A stretch of DNA of 64,000 nt, taken from contig NZ_SOCR01000014.1 of NCBI RefSeq assembly GCF_004364335.1, forward strand, positions 106,049 through 170,048, given 5' to 3'. The notes below the pieces were generated by a model. It saw nothing but the letters and a program-made list of their open reading frames with translations. It was not told the origin of the DNA and ran no database searches. How positions within the stretch are numbered: the stretch's first letter is position 1; every line of letters starts with the position of its first letter. Origin of the DNA: Pseudomonas graminis (GTDB lineage: Bacteria > Pseudomonadota > Gammaproteobacteria > Pseudomonadales > Pseudomonadaceae). Position numbers and translations under genes: made by a program. Below, one piece after another: positions 17,059 through 25,771 of this stretch.

Positions 17059-18063
17059 ATGACCGCCTTGAACAACCGCCAATTCCTCCTCGCGCGCCGC
17101 CCGGTGGGTGCTGCCAGCCGTGAAGATTTCACCTTCCAGACGGTGCCCGTTGCCGAGCTCGCTCCAGGACAAATAATGGTGAAAAGCGAATACCTGTCGC
17201 TGGACCCAGCCATGCGCGGATGGATGAACGAAGGCAAGTCCTACATGGCACCCGTCGAGATTGGCGCGGTCATGCGCGCGTTGGGTGCGGGCAAGGTCAT
17301 CGAGTCGCAACACCCGAAATTCGCCGTGGGCGATTACGTTCAGGGCGTGCTTGGGGTGCAGGATTATTTCGTCGGCGAGCCCAAGGGCTTTAACAAGGTC
17401 GACCCCAAACTCGTGCCGTTGCCGGTGTACCTGGCGGCGCTGGGCATGACCGGCATGTCGGCCTACTTCGCCCTGCTCGAAGTCGGGCAGCCCAAAGCCG
17501 GTGAGACTGTGGTGATTTCCGGCGCGGCCGGTGCGGTGGGCAGCATTGCCGGGCAGATCGCCAAAATCAAAGGCTGCCGGGTCATCGGCATCGCCGGCGG
17601 CAAGGAAAAATGCCAGACCCTGATCGATGAATTCGGTTTCGACGGCGCCATCGATTACAAGAACGAGGACATTCATGCGGCGCTGAAACGCGAATGCCCC
17701 AAAGGCGTGGACGTCTATTTCGACAACGTCGGCGGCGACATCCTCGATGCGGTCCTGACCCGCCTGGCGTTGAAGGCGCGGGTGGTGATCTGCGGCGCCA
17801 TCAGCCAATACAACAACAAGGAAGCCGTCAAAGGCCCGGCCAATTACCTGTCTCTGCTGGTCAACAGGGCGCGCATGGAGGGTTTCGTGGTCATGGACCA
17901 TGCGGAACACTTCGCCAAGGCCGGAATGGAAATGGCCGGCTGGCTGGCTCAGGGCAAGCTGAAAAGCAAAGAGCACATCGTTGAAGGCCTGGAGACCTTC
18001 CCCGAAACCCTGCAGATGCTGTTCAAGGGCGAGAACAGCGGTAAGTTGATCTTGAAGGTGTGA
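17059..18063 (+). CDS. Zinc-independent NADP-dependent oxidoreductase (MDR, CurA-like)
   Basis: A 334-residue medium-chain reductase of the leukotriene-B4-dehydrogenase/CurA type. The N-terminus NRQFLLARRPVGAASREDFT and YLSLDPAMRGWMNEGKSYM (about 46-64) are characteristic. The nucleotide-binding motif is SGAAGAVGSIAGQIAKIKGC (about 154-173), and NVGGDILDAVLTRLALKARV (about 224-243) follows. No zinc-binding cysteines are present. It reduces alpha,beta-unsaturated ketones or aldehydes with NADPH. The ATG at 17059 was chosen over an upstream frame lacking family similarity; the ribosome site is GAGAG. Confidence 0.9.
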   Translation: MTALNNRQFLLARRPVGAASREDFTFQTVPVAELAPGQIMVKSEYLSLDPAMRGWMNEGKSYMAPVEIGAVMRALGAGKVIESQHPKFAVGDYVQGVLGVQDYFVGEPKGFNKVDPKLVPLPVYLAALGMTGMSAYFALLEVGQPKAGETVVISGAAGAVGSIAGQIAKIKGCRVIGIAGGKEKCQTLIDEFGFDGAIDYKNEDIHAALKRECPKGVDVYFDNVGGDILDAVLTRLALKARVVICGAISQYNNKEAVKGPANYLSLLVNRARMEGFVVMDHAEHFAKAGMEMAGWLAQGKLKSKEHIVEGLETFPETLQMLFKGENSGKLILKV

Positions 18064-18199
18064 GCTGAATGTGTGGGCTCAACCTGTGAACCGTCGCTGA
18101 TAATCCGCTGAACAACTCACGGATAACGATGCCGAAACCACCAGAGGGCGCACTCTGGTGTAAGCTCGTGCGCTGTTGATCCGACCCATCGAGAGGCTT

Positions 18200-19543
18200 A
18201 TGCGGGCTCCTTTCCGACGTTCTACCCTTGCAGCGCTGCGCGGTTTTGAATCCTCCGGCACGGCGATTACGATTCTGCCGAGTGCCGCCGATTACCGGCA
18301 GACGCTGCTGGCGAAGATTGCCGCCGCCACCCGGCGGATTTACATCGTCGCCCTGTATTTGCAGCAGGATGAAGCCGGCCAGGAAGTGCTCGATGCGCTG
18401 TACGCCGGCAAGGCTGCGCGGCCGGAGCTGGACGTTGTGGTGCTGGTCGACTGGTTCCGCGCCCAACGGGGCCTGATTGGCGCCGGCAAGCAGGCCGGCA
18501 ACTCGGCGTGGTATCAGGCGCAGAACCTGGAACACGATCAGGAAGTGCCGGTGTACGGCGTGCCGGTGCAGACCCGCGAGCTGTTCGGCGTGTTGCACCT
18601 CAAGGGCTGCGTCATCGACGACTGCGTGATTTACAGCGGCGCCAGCATCAACAACGTCTATCTGCACAAGCTCGGTAAATACCGGCTCGATCGCTATCAC
18701 CTGATCGACAGCAAGGGGCTGGCCGACTCCTTCCAGCGCCTGGTGCAGAAGGACATTCTGCCGTCCGACGCCGTCCATCGCCTCGACCTGCCCTCGCCGC
18801 CCAGCTCGCGCAGCCTGCGCGGGGAGATTCGTCAGTTCCGCCAGCACCTAAAGCGCGCCAGCTACGACGTCAACGATGGCGTGCGTGACAACGGCGAGAT
18901 GCGCGTCATTCCGCTGCTGGGCATCGGCAACAAGAACCCGCTGAGCAAAACCCTCTGCGATCTGATTGCCGCTACCGATGAGCAACTGACGCTGTGCACG
19001 CCGTACTTCAACATGCCGCTGGTGGTGAAGCGCGAGATCAATCGCGCGCTGAAGCGGGGCGTGAAAGTCGACATCATCATCGGCGACAAGACCGCCAACG
19101 ACTTTTTCATTTCGCCGGAGGAGCCATTCAAGGTGATCTCGGCGCTGCCGTATCTGTACGAGATCAGCCTGCGGCGCTTCATGCAGAAGCATCAGACGGC
19201 GATCGCCAAGCATCAGCTGAACATCCATCTGTGGAAAGACGGCGACAACACCTATCACCTCAAGGGCCTGTGGTCGGACGACCGCTACACCCTGCTGACC
19301 GGCAACAACCTGAACCCGCGGGCCTTTCAGCTGGACTTGGAAAACGCCGTGCTGATCGATGACCCCAAGGGCGAATGGCTCAAGCCCCGCGCCGAGGAAA
19401 TCGCGCTGCTGATGCGTAATACCCATCGGGTTGGCAAGTTCGACGAACTCGATACTCTGAGCGAATACCCGGTTGGCGTGCGCACCTTTCTGCGCCGGGT
19501 CAGCCGGGTCCGCGTCGAGCGCCTGCTCTACCGGATTCTCTGA
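18200..19543 (+). CDS. pssA: CDP-diacylglycerol-serine O-phosphatidyltransferase
   Basis: A 447-residue phospholipase-D superfamily enzyme close in length to the E. coli PssA (451). Two HxK(x)4D-type motifs are visible, LHLKGCVIDD (about 132-141) and YHLKGLWSDD (about 351-360), each followed by a glycine/asparagine-rich GASINN or GNNLNPRAF loop. It makes phosphatidylserine, the precursor of phosphatidylethanolamine, at the inner membrane surface. The ATG at 18200 lies three bases after GAGAGG. A TetR regulator gene begins five bases after the stop. Confidence 0.9.
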   Translation: MRAPFRRSTLAALRGFESSGTAITILPSAADYRQTLLAKIAAATRRIYIVALYLQQDEAGQEVLDALYAGKAARPELDVVVLVDWFRAQRGLIGAGKQAGNSAWYQAQNLEHDQEVPVYGVPVQTRELFGVLHLKGCVIDDCVIYSGASINNVYLHKLGKYRLDRYHLIDSKGLADSFQRLVQKDILPSDAVHRLDLPSPPSSRSLRGEIRQFRQHLKRASYDVNDGVRDNGEMRVIPLLGIGNKNPLSKTLCDLIAATDEQLTLCTPYFNMPLVVKREINRALKRGVKVDIIIGDKTANDFFISPEEPFKVISALPYLYEISLRRFMQKHQTAIAKHQLNIHLWKDGDNTYHLKGLWSDDRYTLLTGNNLNPRAFQLDLENAVLIDDPKGEWLKPRAEEIALLMRNTHRVGKFDELDTLSEYPVGVRTFLRRVSRVRVERLLYRIL

Positions 19544-19548
19544 CGACC

Positions 19549-20193
19549 ATGGGCAAAAGCACTGGCGTTCGTGCGCAACAGGCGGATCAGACCCGCGCGC
19601 GCATTCTTCAGGCGGCGATCACGGTGTTCACCCGCGATGGCTATTCCGGCGGGCGCATCGAGAAGATCTCAGCCGAGGCCGAGTCCAACGACCGGATGAT
19701 TTATTACTACTTCGGCAGCAAGGAGAAGCTGTTCGTCAAAGTGCTTGAGCACACCTACGAACAGTTCAACCGCGCCGAAAGCCTGCTGCCCCTGGACCCG
19801 TCGACACCGGTGCAGACGTTGCGCCAACTGGTGGCGTTCGTCTGGGACTACTACGTCAGCCACCCGGAATTCGTCGCCATCCTCAGCATCGAAAACCTGC
19901 ACAAGGGCAAGCACGCCCGCCAGTCCGGTGAGCTTCGACGCCTGTCAGGCGAAGCCGTTGGCGTGCTCAGGCCGATCATCGATGCCGGTCAGGCCCAGGG
20001 GTTGTTTCGGCAGGACCTCGACATCAAGCACGTGTATTTGATGATCGCGTCGCTGTGCTACTTCTATAACTCCAACCTGCACACCCTCAGCTCGTTCCTG
20101 GGTCAGGACATGGCCGCTGAGGGAGAGCGCACGGATTGGTTGGGGTTTATTCAGGACCTGGTGATGCGTGGGGTCATGGTGTTGCCGGAGTAG
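19549..20193 (+). CDS. TetR-family repressor, candidate regulator of nicAB
   Basis: A 214-residue TetR regulator: the HTH is in the first 65 residues (TRARILQAAITVFTRDGYSG, GRIEKISAEAESNDRMIYYY, FGSKEKLF). The ligand domain follows, containing DYYVSHPEFVAILSIENLHK. It begins five bases after pssA and may share its transcript. In P. putida a TetR-type repressor, NicS, controls nicAB; this gene is separated from nicB only by the REP cluster, so it is a positional candidate. I did not recognise NicS itself from the sequence, so the link is inference. Confidence 0.85.
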   Translation: MGKSTGVRAQQADQTRARILQAAITVFTRDGYSGGRIEKISAEAESNDRMIYYYFGSKEKLFVKVLEHTYEQFNRAESLLPLDPSTPVQTLRQLVAFVWDYYVSHPEFVAILSIENLHKGKHARQSGELRRLSGEAVGVLRPIIDAGQAQGLFRQDLDIKHVYLMIASLCYFYNSNLHTLSSFLGQDMAAEGERTDWLGFIQDLVMRGVMVLPE

Positions 20194-20212
20194 CCTGATC
20201 GATGAAGCATTT

Positions 20213-20784
20213 GTAGGAGCGCGCTTGCCCGCGAAGGCGGTGTTCGGCGTACGGGTAATCTGTGGGAGCCGGCTTGCTGGCGACTGCGGTGGGTCAGGCG
20301 CATGGATGTCGGCGCTGATATTTTTCGCGGGCAAGCGCGCTCCTACAGTTGATCTCGGCAACATCCGGAATCTTTGGCGTACACGCATTCTGTAGGAGCG
20401 CGCTTGCCCGCGAAGGCGGTGGGTCAGCGATGATGATGTTGCCCCGTACGACGAGTTCGCCAGCAAGCCGGCTCCTACAGTCGATCTGCGCAATACCTGA
20501 TGGCCGAGGCGTACGCAAAATCGATCTTGGGAGCACCTCAAATCTCCGGCGGACGCATGATCCGTAGGAGCCGGCTTGCTGGCGAATGCGGTGGGTCAGG
20601 CGGCTGGATGTCGGCGCTGATATTTTTCGCGGGCAAGCGCGCTCCTACAGTTGATCTCGGCAACATCCGGAATCTTTGGCGTACACGCATTCTGTAGGAG
20701 CGCGCTTGCCCGCGAAGGCGGTGGGTCAGCGATGACGATGTTGACCCGTACGACGGGTTCGCCAGCAAGCGCGCTCCTACAGTT
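20213..20784. repeat. REP cluster with a 302-bp tandem duplication
   Basis: The 640-bp gap between the TetR gene and nicB holds at least eight REP copies in alternating orientation. A unit of about 220 bp (20262-20480) recurs almost unchanged at 20564-20782, offset exactly 302 bp, including non-REP spacer text such as GATCTCGGCAACATCCGGAA. This is recent tandem duplication, not independent REP insertion. Confidence 0.9.
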
Positions 20785-20835
20785 GATCTGGGCGGCATCT
20801 GAAATTTTCAGCGAGCACCGACAGCGTTTATGACG

Positions 20836-23800
20836 TTAATGGGTTCCGGGATTGGCTTTTAGATGCGCCACTTTCTCTGGCAACCCCGTCCACTGCGGTT
20901 CATTCGGCGCAAAGCGGCTGCGCAGGTACGCGGCGAGGTCGCTGATCTGGGTATTGGACAGGCTGTCCTTGAAGCCCGGCATGTAACCCAGATCCGCCGT
21001 CGCCGGTTTGTCGATGCCCTGCTGAATCACTTTGATCAAGTTGTCCGGCAGCGCGCTGTGGACGTTGGTGTTGGTCGCCAGCGACGGGCTAACGCCAAAC
21101 AGCTTCGGCCCCAGACCGTCGGCATGACAACCCTGGCAGGAGCCTTCGAACACTCGCTGACCATTGCTCAATGACTGGGGCGAAACGGTGGGCTGAGATG
21201 TGGAAGCCGTGGCCGTCTCAGGACGAATCCCAGCGCTGCCAGACGCAGGCCCATTCAACGCCGCCAGATACACCGCAATCGCCCGCACGTCACTCTTCGG
21301 CAGTTTTGCCAGTTCCGTGACCACCGGCCCCATTGGTCCGGCGGCGACGCCGTGGGCATCGGAATACCCGCTGCTCAGGTAATTGAACAACTGATCCTCG
21401 GTCCACGGCGTCGGTGCCTTCGACAGGCTGTTGAGCGCCGGAGCTTCCCACCCGTCCACTGTGCCGCCCGCAAGAAACGACGTGCCGCCCTTCTCCGCCC
21501 CCAACAGATCCCGGGGTGAATGGCAGGCGGCGCAATGCCCCAACCCATTGACCAGATACTGGCCGCGATTCCATTGCGCGCTTTGTTGCGGCTGCGTCTG
21601 CACCTCGCCTTTGCGCAGGTACAGCGCGTTCCAGCCGGCCATCAGCGGCCGCACATTGAACGGAAAGCGCATGTCATTGGCCGGCTGAACCTGCTTCACC
21701 GGTGTCTGTGACATCAGGTACGCGTACAGCGCCTGCATGTCGGCGTCCTCAATATTTCTGAAGGCCGTGTAGGGAAACGCCGGGTACAAGTGTTTGCCAT
21801 CGCGACTGATGCCGTCACGCATCGCCCGCTCGAACGCCGGATACGACCAGTTACCAATGCCAGTGTCAGGGTCCGGGGTGATGTTGCTGCTATATAAAGT
21901 GCCAAACGGCGTCTGCATCGCCAGCCCGCCGGCATTGCTGGCGCCATTCGGGGCGGTGTGGCAGACCGCGCAGTCGCCCACGGCAGCCAGCAAACGTCCG
22001 CGTTCCAGGGTCGCCGATGACCAGGTGCCCGCTGCGGGCGGCGTGATCGGCGCGATTTCCGCACGCCAGGGCAACGCCGTCGCAGCCATGCCCAACACCG
22101 CCCCCAAAGCTGCAAACAACGAACCGAACAGCCACTTCGAGCGCCTGGCTTTCGGGGATTGCGGCGGTTGGCTGTTGGATTCCACGCCCGCGCTGTTCAG
22201 CGCGGCAAGGATGCGCTCGGCGGTGATCGGCAGCTCGCGAAAGCGAATCCCGGTCGCGTCGTACACGGCGTTGGCAATGGCCGCCGCGCTCGGTACCGAC
22301 GCTGACTCCCCTGCGCCCATGGGCGGCTCGGCCTGGCGGGGCATCATCAGAACGTCGACCTTCGGCACTTCCGGGAACGTCAGAATCGGATAGCCGCCCC
22401 ACTCCTTGCTCGCCACCGTGGACTCCTCGAACGTCACCCGCTCCTTGAGCACGCGGCTGGTGGACTGGATGACGTTGCCGTGAATCTGATGCTGCACGCC
22501 GGCGGGGTTGACCATCATGCCGGCGTCGTGGCCTATCACCACGCGGGTCACCGACACATCGCCGGTGTGCTTGTCGATCGCCACGTCCGCGACCCACGCC
22601 GCCCACGCCGCGCCGAAGCCGGGAAACTTGCTGTGGATGTAGCGCGCGTAGGCAAAGCCTCGCCCGCGCAATACCCCGTCTTCTTCGGGGATCTGCATCG
22701 GTTGGGTGCGCGGCGTCCAGTCAGCTCGCGCAGCAGTCGCGCGCACCAGTTCAGCAGCGCGTTCGTCGTGCAGATAACGAAGCCGGTATTCGATCGGATC
22801 GACGCCAGCGGCGAACGCCAACTCGTCGATGTAGGACTCGTGAGCAAACGTATTGGGAAGCGCCGACACACCGCGCATCCACGACGCCCGCACGATCGGC
22901 GCCATGTCGTGAATGGTGACGCGCATGTGTTCGATGTCGTAGGGCGGGATCGAGGTGCGATCGCCCATTTCGAACATCGTCGCCACCGGTTCCACGCGCC
23001 CGGTCAGCAGCAAGGCCAGGGTCGGCGAGTTGTTCGACGGATAGCGCGTACTGAAGTCATAACCGGCGATACCGCCATCGGCGTTCAGCCCGCCATCCAC
23101 TTCCATCAATTGGGCGGTGCCTTTTGGCTCCCACGCATGTTCCTGCTCGCGGGTCAGTTGCACGCGCACCGGGCGGCCCACGGCGCGAGACAGCAACACC
23201 GCGTCGGCGCAGACGTCGTCAGCGCAATTGCGCCCGTAACAGCCGGCCGCTTCCATGCGGATGATGTCGATGCGCTCTTCAGGGTATTCCAGCAGCCAGG
23301 CCAGATCGGCGCGCAGCATGTGGGGATTCTGCGTGCCGGACCAGACCCGAATGCCATCTTCGCTGTAGTCCGCCAGCCCGCACGAAGGTCCGATAGAGCC
23401 GTGAATCTGGTAGGGCCACAGATAGGTTCGCGGCATCCGCTCGCTGGCCTGGGCCAACGCTTCTTCGACATTGCCCTGATCCAGCACCACCCGCTGAATG
23501 CTCGGGTTGTCGCGAATCGCCTGCTCGATGTCGCTCATGTCCGGCAAACCGTGCTGCCACGGCTTCCACGTGACTTTAAGCTCGCGCGCAGCCTTGGCCG
23601 CCTGCTCTTCGCGCATCGCGACGATGCCGACGAAATCGCGAATCACCACCACGCGGACGATGCCGGGAATGTGCGCAATGGAGGATTCATCCACGTCCAG
23701 CAGGCTGGTGCCGACGAAGTCTCCGGTGTCGTAACCGGCGTAGGGCGGACGTACGACGCGGCCGTGAAGCATGTCCGGCAAACGCATGTCGTGCACGTAG

Positions 23801-24417
23801 GTCAATTCGCCGGTGGCCTTGCCCGGAATGTCCACGCGGGCGGCGCCCTGCCCTACCAGTTTGTAGTCCTCCAGCCGCTTGAGTGGTGCGTTACCGGAGA
23901 TGCGCAGTTCGACGCGCTGATTCACCAGCAGTTGGCCAAATGTCAGTTCGCGACCGTCCTGCGCCTTTATCACCCCGCTTTCGATGACCAGTGACTCCAC
24001 GCTGACCGCCCAGCGCTGCCCGGCCTGCTGCAGCAGATAACGCCGCGCCTCGGCCGCCGCGTTGCGCAGCGGAATGGCGGAAATCTGCAAGGTGGCGCTG
24101 GCGATGGTCGCGCCCTGATTCGGCGCACGCTCGGTGTCGCCCAGAATCATCGTCACCTGATCCATCTGCAGGTCCAGCTCTTCGGCGACGATCTGCGTCA
24201 GCGAGGTGCGAATGCCGGTGCCCAGGTCGACGTGGCCATTGAAGGCATAGACGCGGCTGTCCTGATCGATGGCGATGAACAGCCCCAGCTCCATGGGCCG
24301 AACCGTGGGCGTGCCGCCTTTGGCGACCGGACCGGAAGGCGGCAGGATGTCGTCGACGATCAACAGCACGCCATTTTGGGCGAGCAATTCGTCGCGCGTG
24401 GGCAAGGTCTGAGTCAT
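20836..24417 (-). CDS. nicB: Nicotinate dehydrogenase large subunit, molybdopterin/cytochrome c fusion
   Basis: A 1193-residue protein that hydroxylates nicotinate to 6-hydroxynicotinate. Residues about 1-750 are a xanthine-dehydrogenase-family molybdopterin domain (LGTGIRTSLTQIVAEELDLQ, GCYGRNCADDVCADAV, QAEPPMGAGESASVPSAAAI). A hydrophobic segment WLFGSLFAALGAVLGMAATA (about 768-787) links to three C-terminal cytochrome c domains with CAVCH, CAACH and CQGCH. This exact fusion is the NicB type, which feeds electrons to the respiratory chain. Start ATG 24417 overlaps the nicA stop as ATGA. Confidence 0.93.
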   Translation of the reverse strand: MTQTLPTRDELLAQNGVLLIVDDILPPSGPVAKGGTPTVRPMELGLFIAIDQDSRVYAFNGHVDLGTGIRTSLTQIVAEELDLQMDQVTMILGDTERAPNQGATIASATLQISAIPLRNAAAEARRYLLQQAGQRWAVSVESLVIESGVIKAQDGRELTFGQLLVNQRVELRISGNAPLKRLEDYKLVGQGAARVDIPGKATGELTYVHDMRLPDMLHGRVVRPPYAGYDTGDFVGTSLLDVDESSIAHIPGIVRVVVIRDFVGIVAMREEQAAKAARELKVTWKPWQHGLPDMSDIEQAIRDNPSIQRVVLDQGNVEEALAQASERMPRTYLWPYQIHGSIGPSCGLADYSEDGIRVWSGTQNPHMLRADLAWLLEYPEERIDIIRMEAAGCYGRNCADDVCADAVLLSRAVGRPVRVQLTREQEHAWEPKGTAQLMEVDGGLNADGGIAGYDFSTRYPSNNSPTLALLLTGRVEPVATMFEMGDRTSIPPYDIEHMRVTIHDMAPIVRASWMRGVSALPNTFAHESYIDELAFAAGVDPIEYRLRYLHDERAAELVRATAARADWTPRTQPMQIPEEDGVLRGRGFAYARYIHSKFPGFGAAWAAWVADVAIDKHTGDVSVTRVVIGHDAGMMVNPAGVQHQIHGNVIQSTSRVLKERVTFEESTVASKEWGGYPILTFPEVPKVDVLMMPRQAEPPMGAGESASVPSAAAIANAVYDATGIRFRELPITAERILAALNSAGVESNSQPPQSPKARRSKWLFGSLFAALGAVLGMAATALPWRAEIAPITPPAAGTWSSATLERGRLLAAVGDCAVCHTAPNGASNAGGLAMQTPFGTLYSSNITPDPDTGIGNWSYPAFERAMRDGISRDGKHLYPAFPYTAFRNIEDADMQALYAYLMSQTPVKQVQPANDMRFPFNVRPLMAGWNALYLRKGEVQTQPQQSAQWNRGQYLVNGLGHCAACHSPRDLLGAEKGGTSFLAGGTVDGWEAPALNSLSKAPTPWTEDQLFNYLSSGYSDAHGVAAGPMGPVVTELAKLPKSDVRAIAVYLAALNGPASGSAGIRPETATASTSQPTVSPQSLSNGQRVFEGSCQGCHADGLGPKLFGVSPSLATNTNVHSALPDNLIKVIQQGIDKPATADLGYMPGFKDSLSNTQISDLAAYLRSRFAPNEPQWTGLPEKVAHLKANPGTH

Positions 24418-24935
24418 TGGACAGGATCCGTGCTGGGCTGACGACGCGCGGCACGCATGACCGCACTCAGGATTTCCAGGTGCGTGCCGCAGCGGCACAG
24501 GTTGGCCGACAGTTCGTTGCGGACCTGCGTTTCAGTGGGGTGCGGGTTGCGGTCGAGCAAGGCTTTGGCGGTCATGATCATGCCGTTCATGCAGTAGCCG
24601 CATTGCGCGGCCTGTTCGTCGATGAAGGCCTGTTGCACCGGATGCGGGCGATTACGCGAACCGATGCCTTCCAGCGTGGTGATCTCACGCCCTTGTGCGC
24701 CCGCCAGGGGAAACACGCAGGAACGTGCGGCGACGCCATCGATGATCACCGTGCAGGCGCCGCACTCACCCAGGCCGCAGCCGTATTTGGGGCCATTGAG
24801 GTGCAGGTCGTTGCGCAGGATCAGTAACAGCGGCGTGTCAGGCATTGCCGTGACGCTCGTGGCCTGACCGTTGACGTTCAACGTCACGGTCTTCTCCGCC
24901 GCCCGCTGCTGCTGCTCGCTTGTGTCAGCCTTCAT
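24414..24935 (-). CDS. nicA: Nicotinate dehydrogenase small subunit (2x [2Fe-2S])
   Basis: A 173-residue iron-sulfur subunit. The plant-type cluster ligands are in CGLGECGACTV (about 53-63) plus a Cys in RSCVF. The second cluster uses CGYCMNG (about 112-118) and CRCGTH (about 146-151). It passes electrons from the molybdenum site of NicB to the cytochrome c domains. It is co-transcribed and translationally coupled with nicB (four-base overlap). The N-terminus is about 15 residues longer than I recall for P. putida NicA, but no better internal start is present. Confidence 0.93.
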   Translation of the reverse strand: MKADTSEQQQRAAEKTVTLNVNGQATSVTAMPDTPLLLILRNDLHLNGPKYGCGLGECGACTVIIDGVAARSCVFPLAGAQGREITTLEGIGSRNRPHPVQQAFIDEQAAQCGYCMNGMIMTAKALLDRNPHPTETQVRNELSANLCRCGTHLEILSAVMRAARRQPSTDPVQ

Positions 24936-24961
24936 GTGTTACCCGCTGTAGCTCGCATTTG

Positions 24962-24979
24962 ATGAAGTGATTACTTCAT
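24962..24979. promoter_or_regulatory. Palindrome upstream of nicAB
   Basis: ATGAAGT-GATT-ACTTCAT, 7-bp perfect arms, lies 27 bp upstream of the nicA start in the 139-bp gap after nicR. It is a good candidate operator for the nicAB repressor. Confidence 0.5.
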
Positions 24980-25074
24980 GAAACGAGAGCAGGAAGCATG
25001 CCAGCGGACAAAAGGCTGTAGGACGTTGGAGTTTTGGTGATGGATATGAGGTTTGACGAGAGCCTCAGGCGCCG

Positions 25075-25509
25075 TTAGTCATCGCCCTCGTCGATCAGTT
25101 TGCGCAGCAGAAACAGCACAGCCACGCGTTCGGCGGGGTTGAGTTTGCTCAGGGTCAGCTCACTGATCTGCGCGGCCCGGGGCACGGTTTCCTGCACCAG
25201 TTGCAGGCCGCTGTCGGTCAGGCTGCAGATGACTTTGCGTCGATCCTGCGGGTCCGGCTCAAGGCTGATCAGGTCCCGGGCTTTCAGGCGATCGACGATG
25301 CCGCGAATGGTCGCCTGATCCACGGCGGTGGCCTTGACCAGCTCGGTTTGGGAGCTGGGGCCGTGATCCCGCAATGCGCACAGGGTCACGAACTGCACCG
25401 CCGTGAGCTGCGAATCGCCGACATTCTGCTGGAAGATCGCCAGATGCCGCTGGTAGGCCTTGCGCAGCAGATGGCCCACTTGCTCGGAGAAGGTGTAGGA
25501 CGCACTCAT
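25075..25509 (-). CDS. nicR: MarR-family repressor of nicotinate genes
   Basis: A 144-residue MarR regulator: QLTAVQFVTLCALRDHGPSS, QTELVKATAVDQATIRGIVD (recognition helix region, about 55-75), RLKARDLISLEPDPQDRRKV (wing, about 76-95) and a C-terminal dimer helix. It lies between nicX and nicA, the place of nicR in P. putida, where it represses nic genes until 6-hydroxynicotinate binds. The ATG at 25509 was chosen because residues encoded upstream of it are not MarR-like and run into a REP. Confidence 0.88.
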   Translation of the reverse strand: MSASYTFSEQVGHLLRKAYQRHLAIFQQNVGDSQLTAVQFVTLCALRDHGPSSQTELVKATAVDQATIRGIVDRLKARDLISLEPDPQDRRKVICSLTDSGLQLVQETVPRAAQISELTLSKLNPAERVAVLFLLRKLIDEGDD

Positions 25510-25659
25510 GTTGGAATTGTCAGTGGACACGGATGGCTCGTTCGGCAGGATCTGGAAAGTGGTGGCTACAGTAACGTTTGCGGGGGTTGAGGGGAATCTT
25601 CGGAACGCGTGCCTTTTATCCGCGCCAGAGATGCGCGGAGGGCTAAGGCGATATCGACT

Positions 25660-25746
25660 GTAGGAGCGTGGCTTGTCCCGCGATCGCGTGGGTCTGTGAC
25701 GTAAATGTCGTCTGACACACCTTTCGCGGGCAAGCGCGCTCCTACA
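25660..25746. repeat. REPIN between nicX and nicR
   Basis: Two inverted REP copies, TAGGAGCGTGGCTTGTCCCG and GCGGGCAAGCGCGCTCCTAC, with about 40 bp between. It fills the 262-bp nicX-nicR gap together with the nicR upstream region. Confidence 0.85.
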
Positions 25747-25771
25747 GGTCCGCGGTGGGATGAAATCTGCC

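Noticed and set aside
19549..20193. Firm assignment of the TetR gene as nicS
   Set aside because: Only position supports it; the sequence did not match NicS from memory and the gene is tightly linked to pssA.
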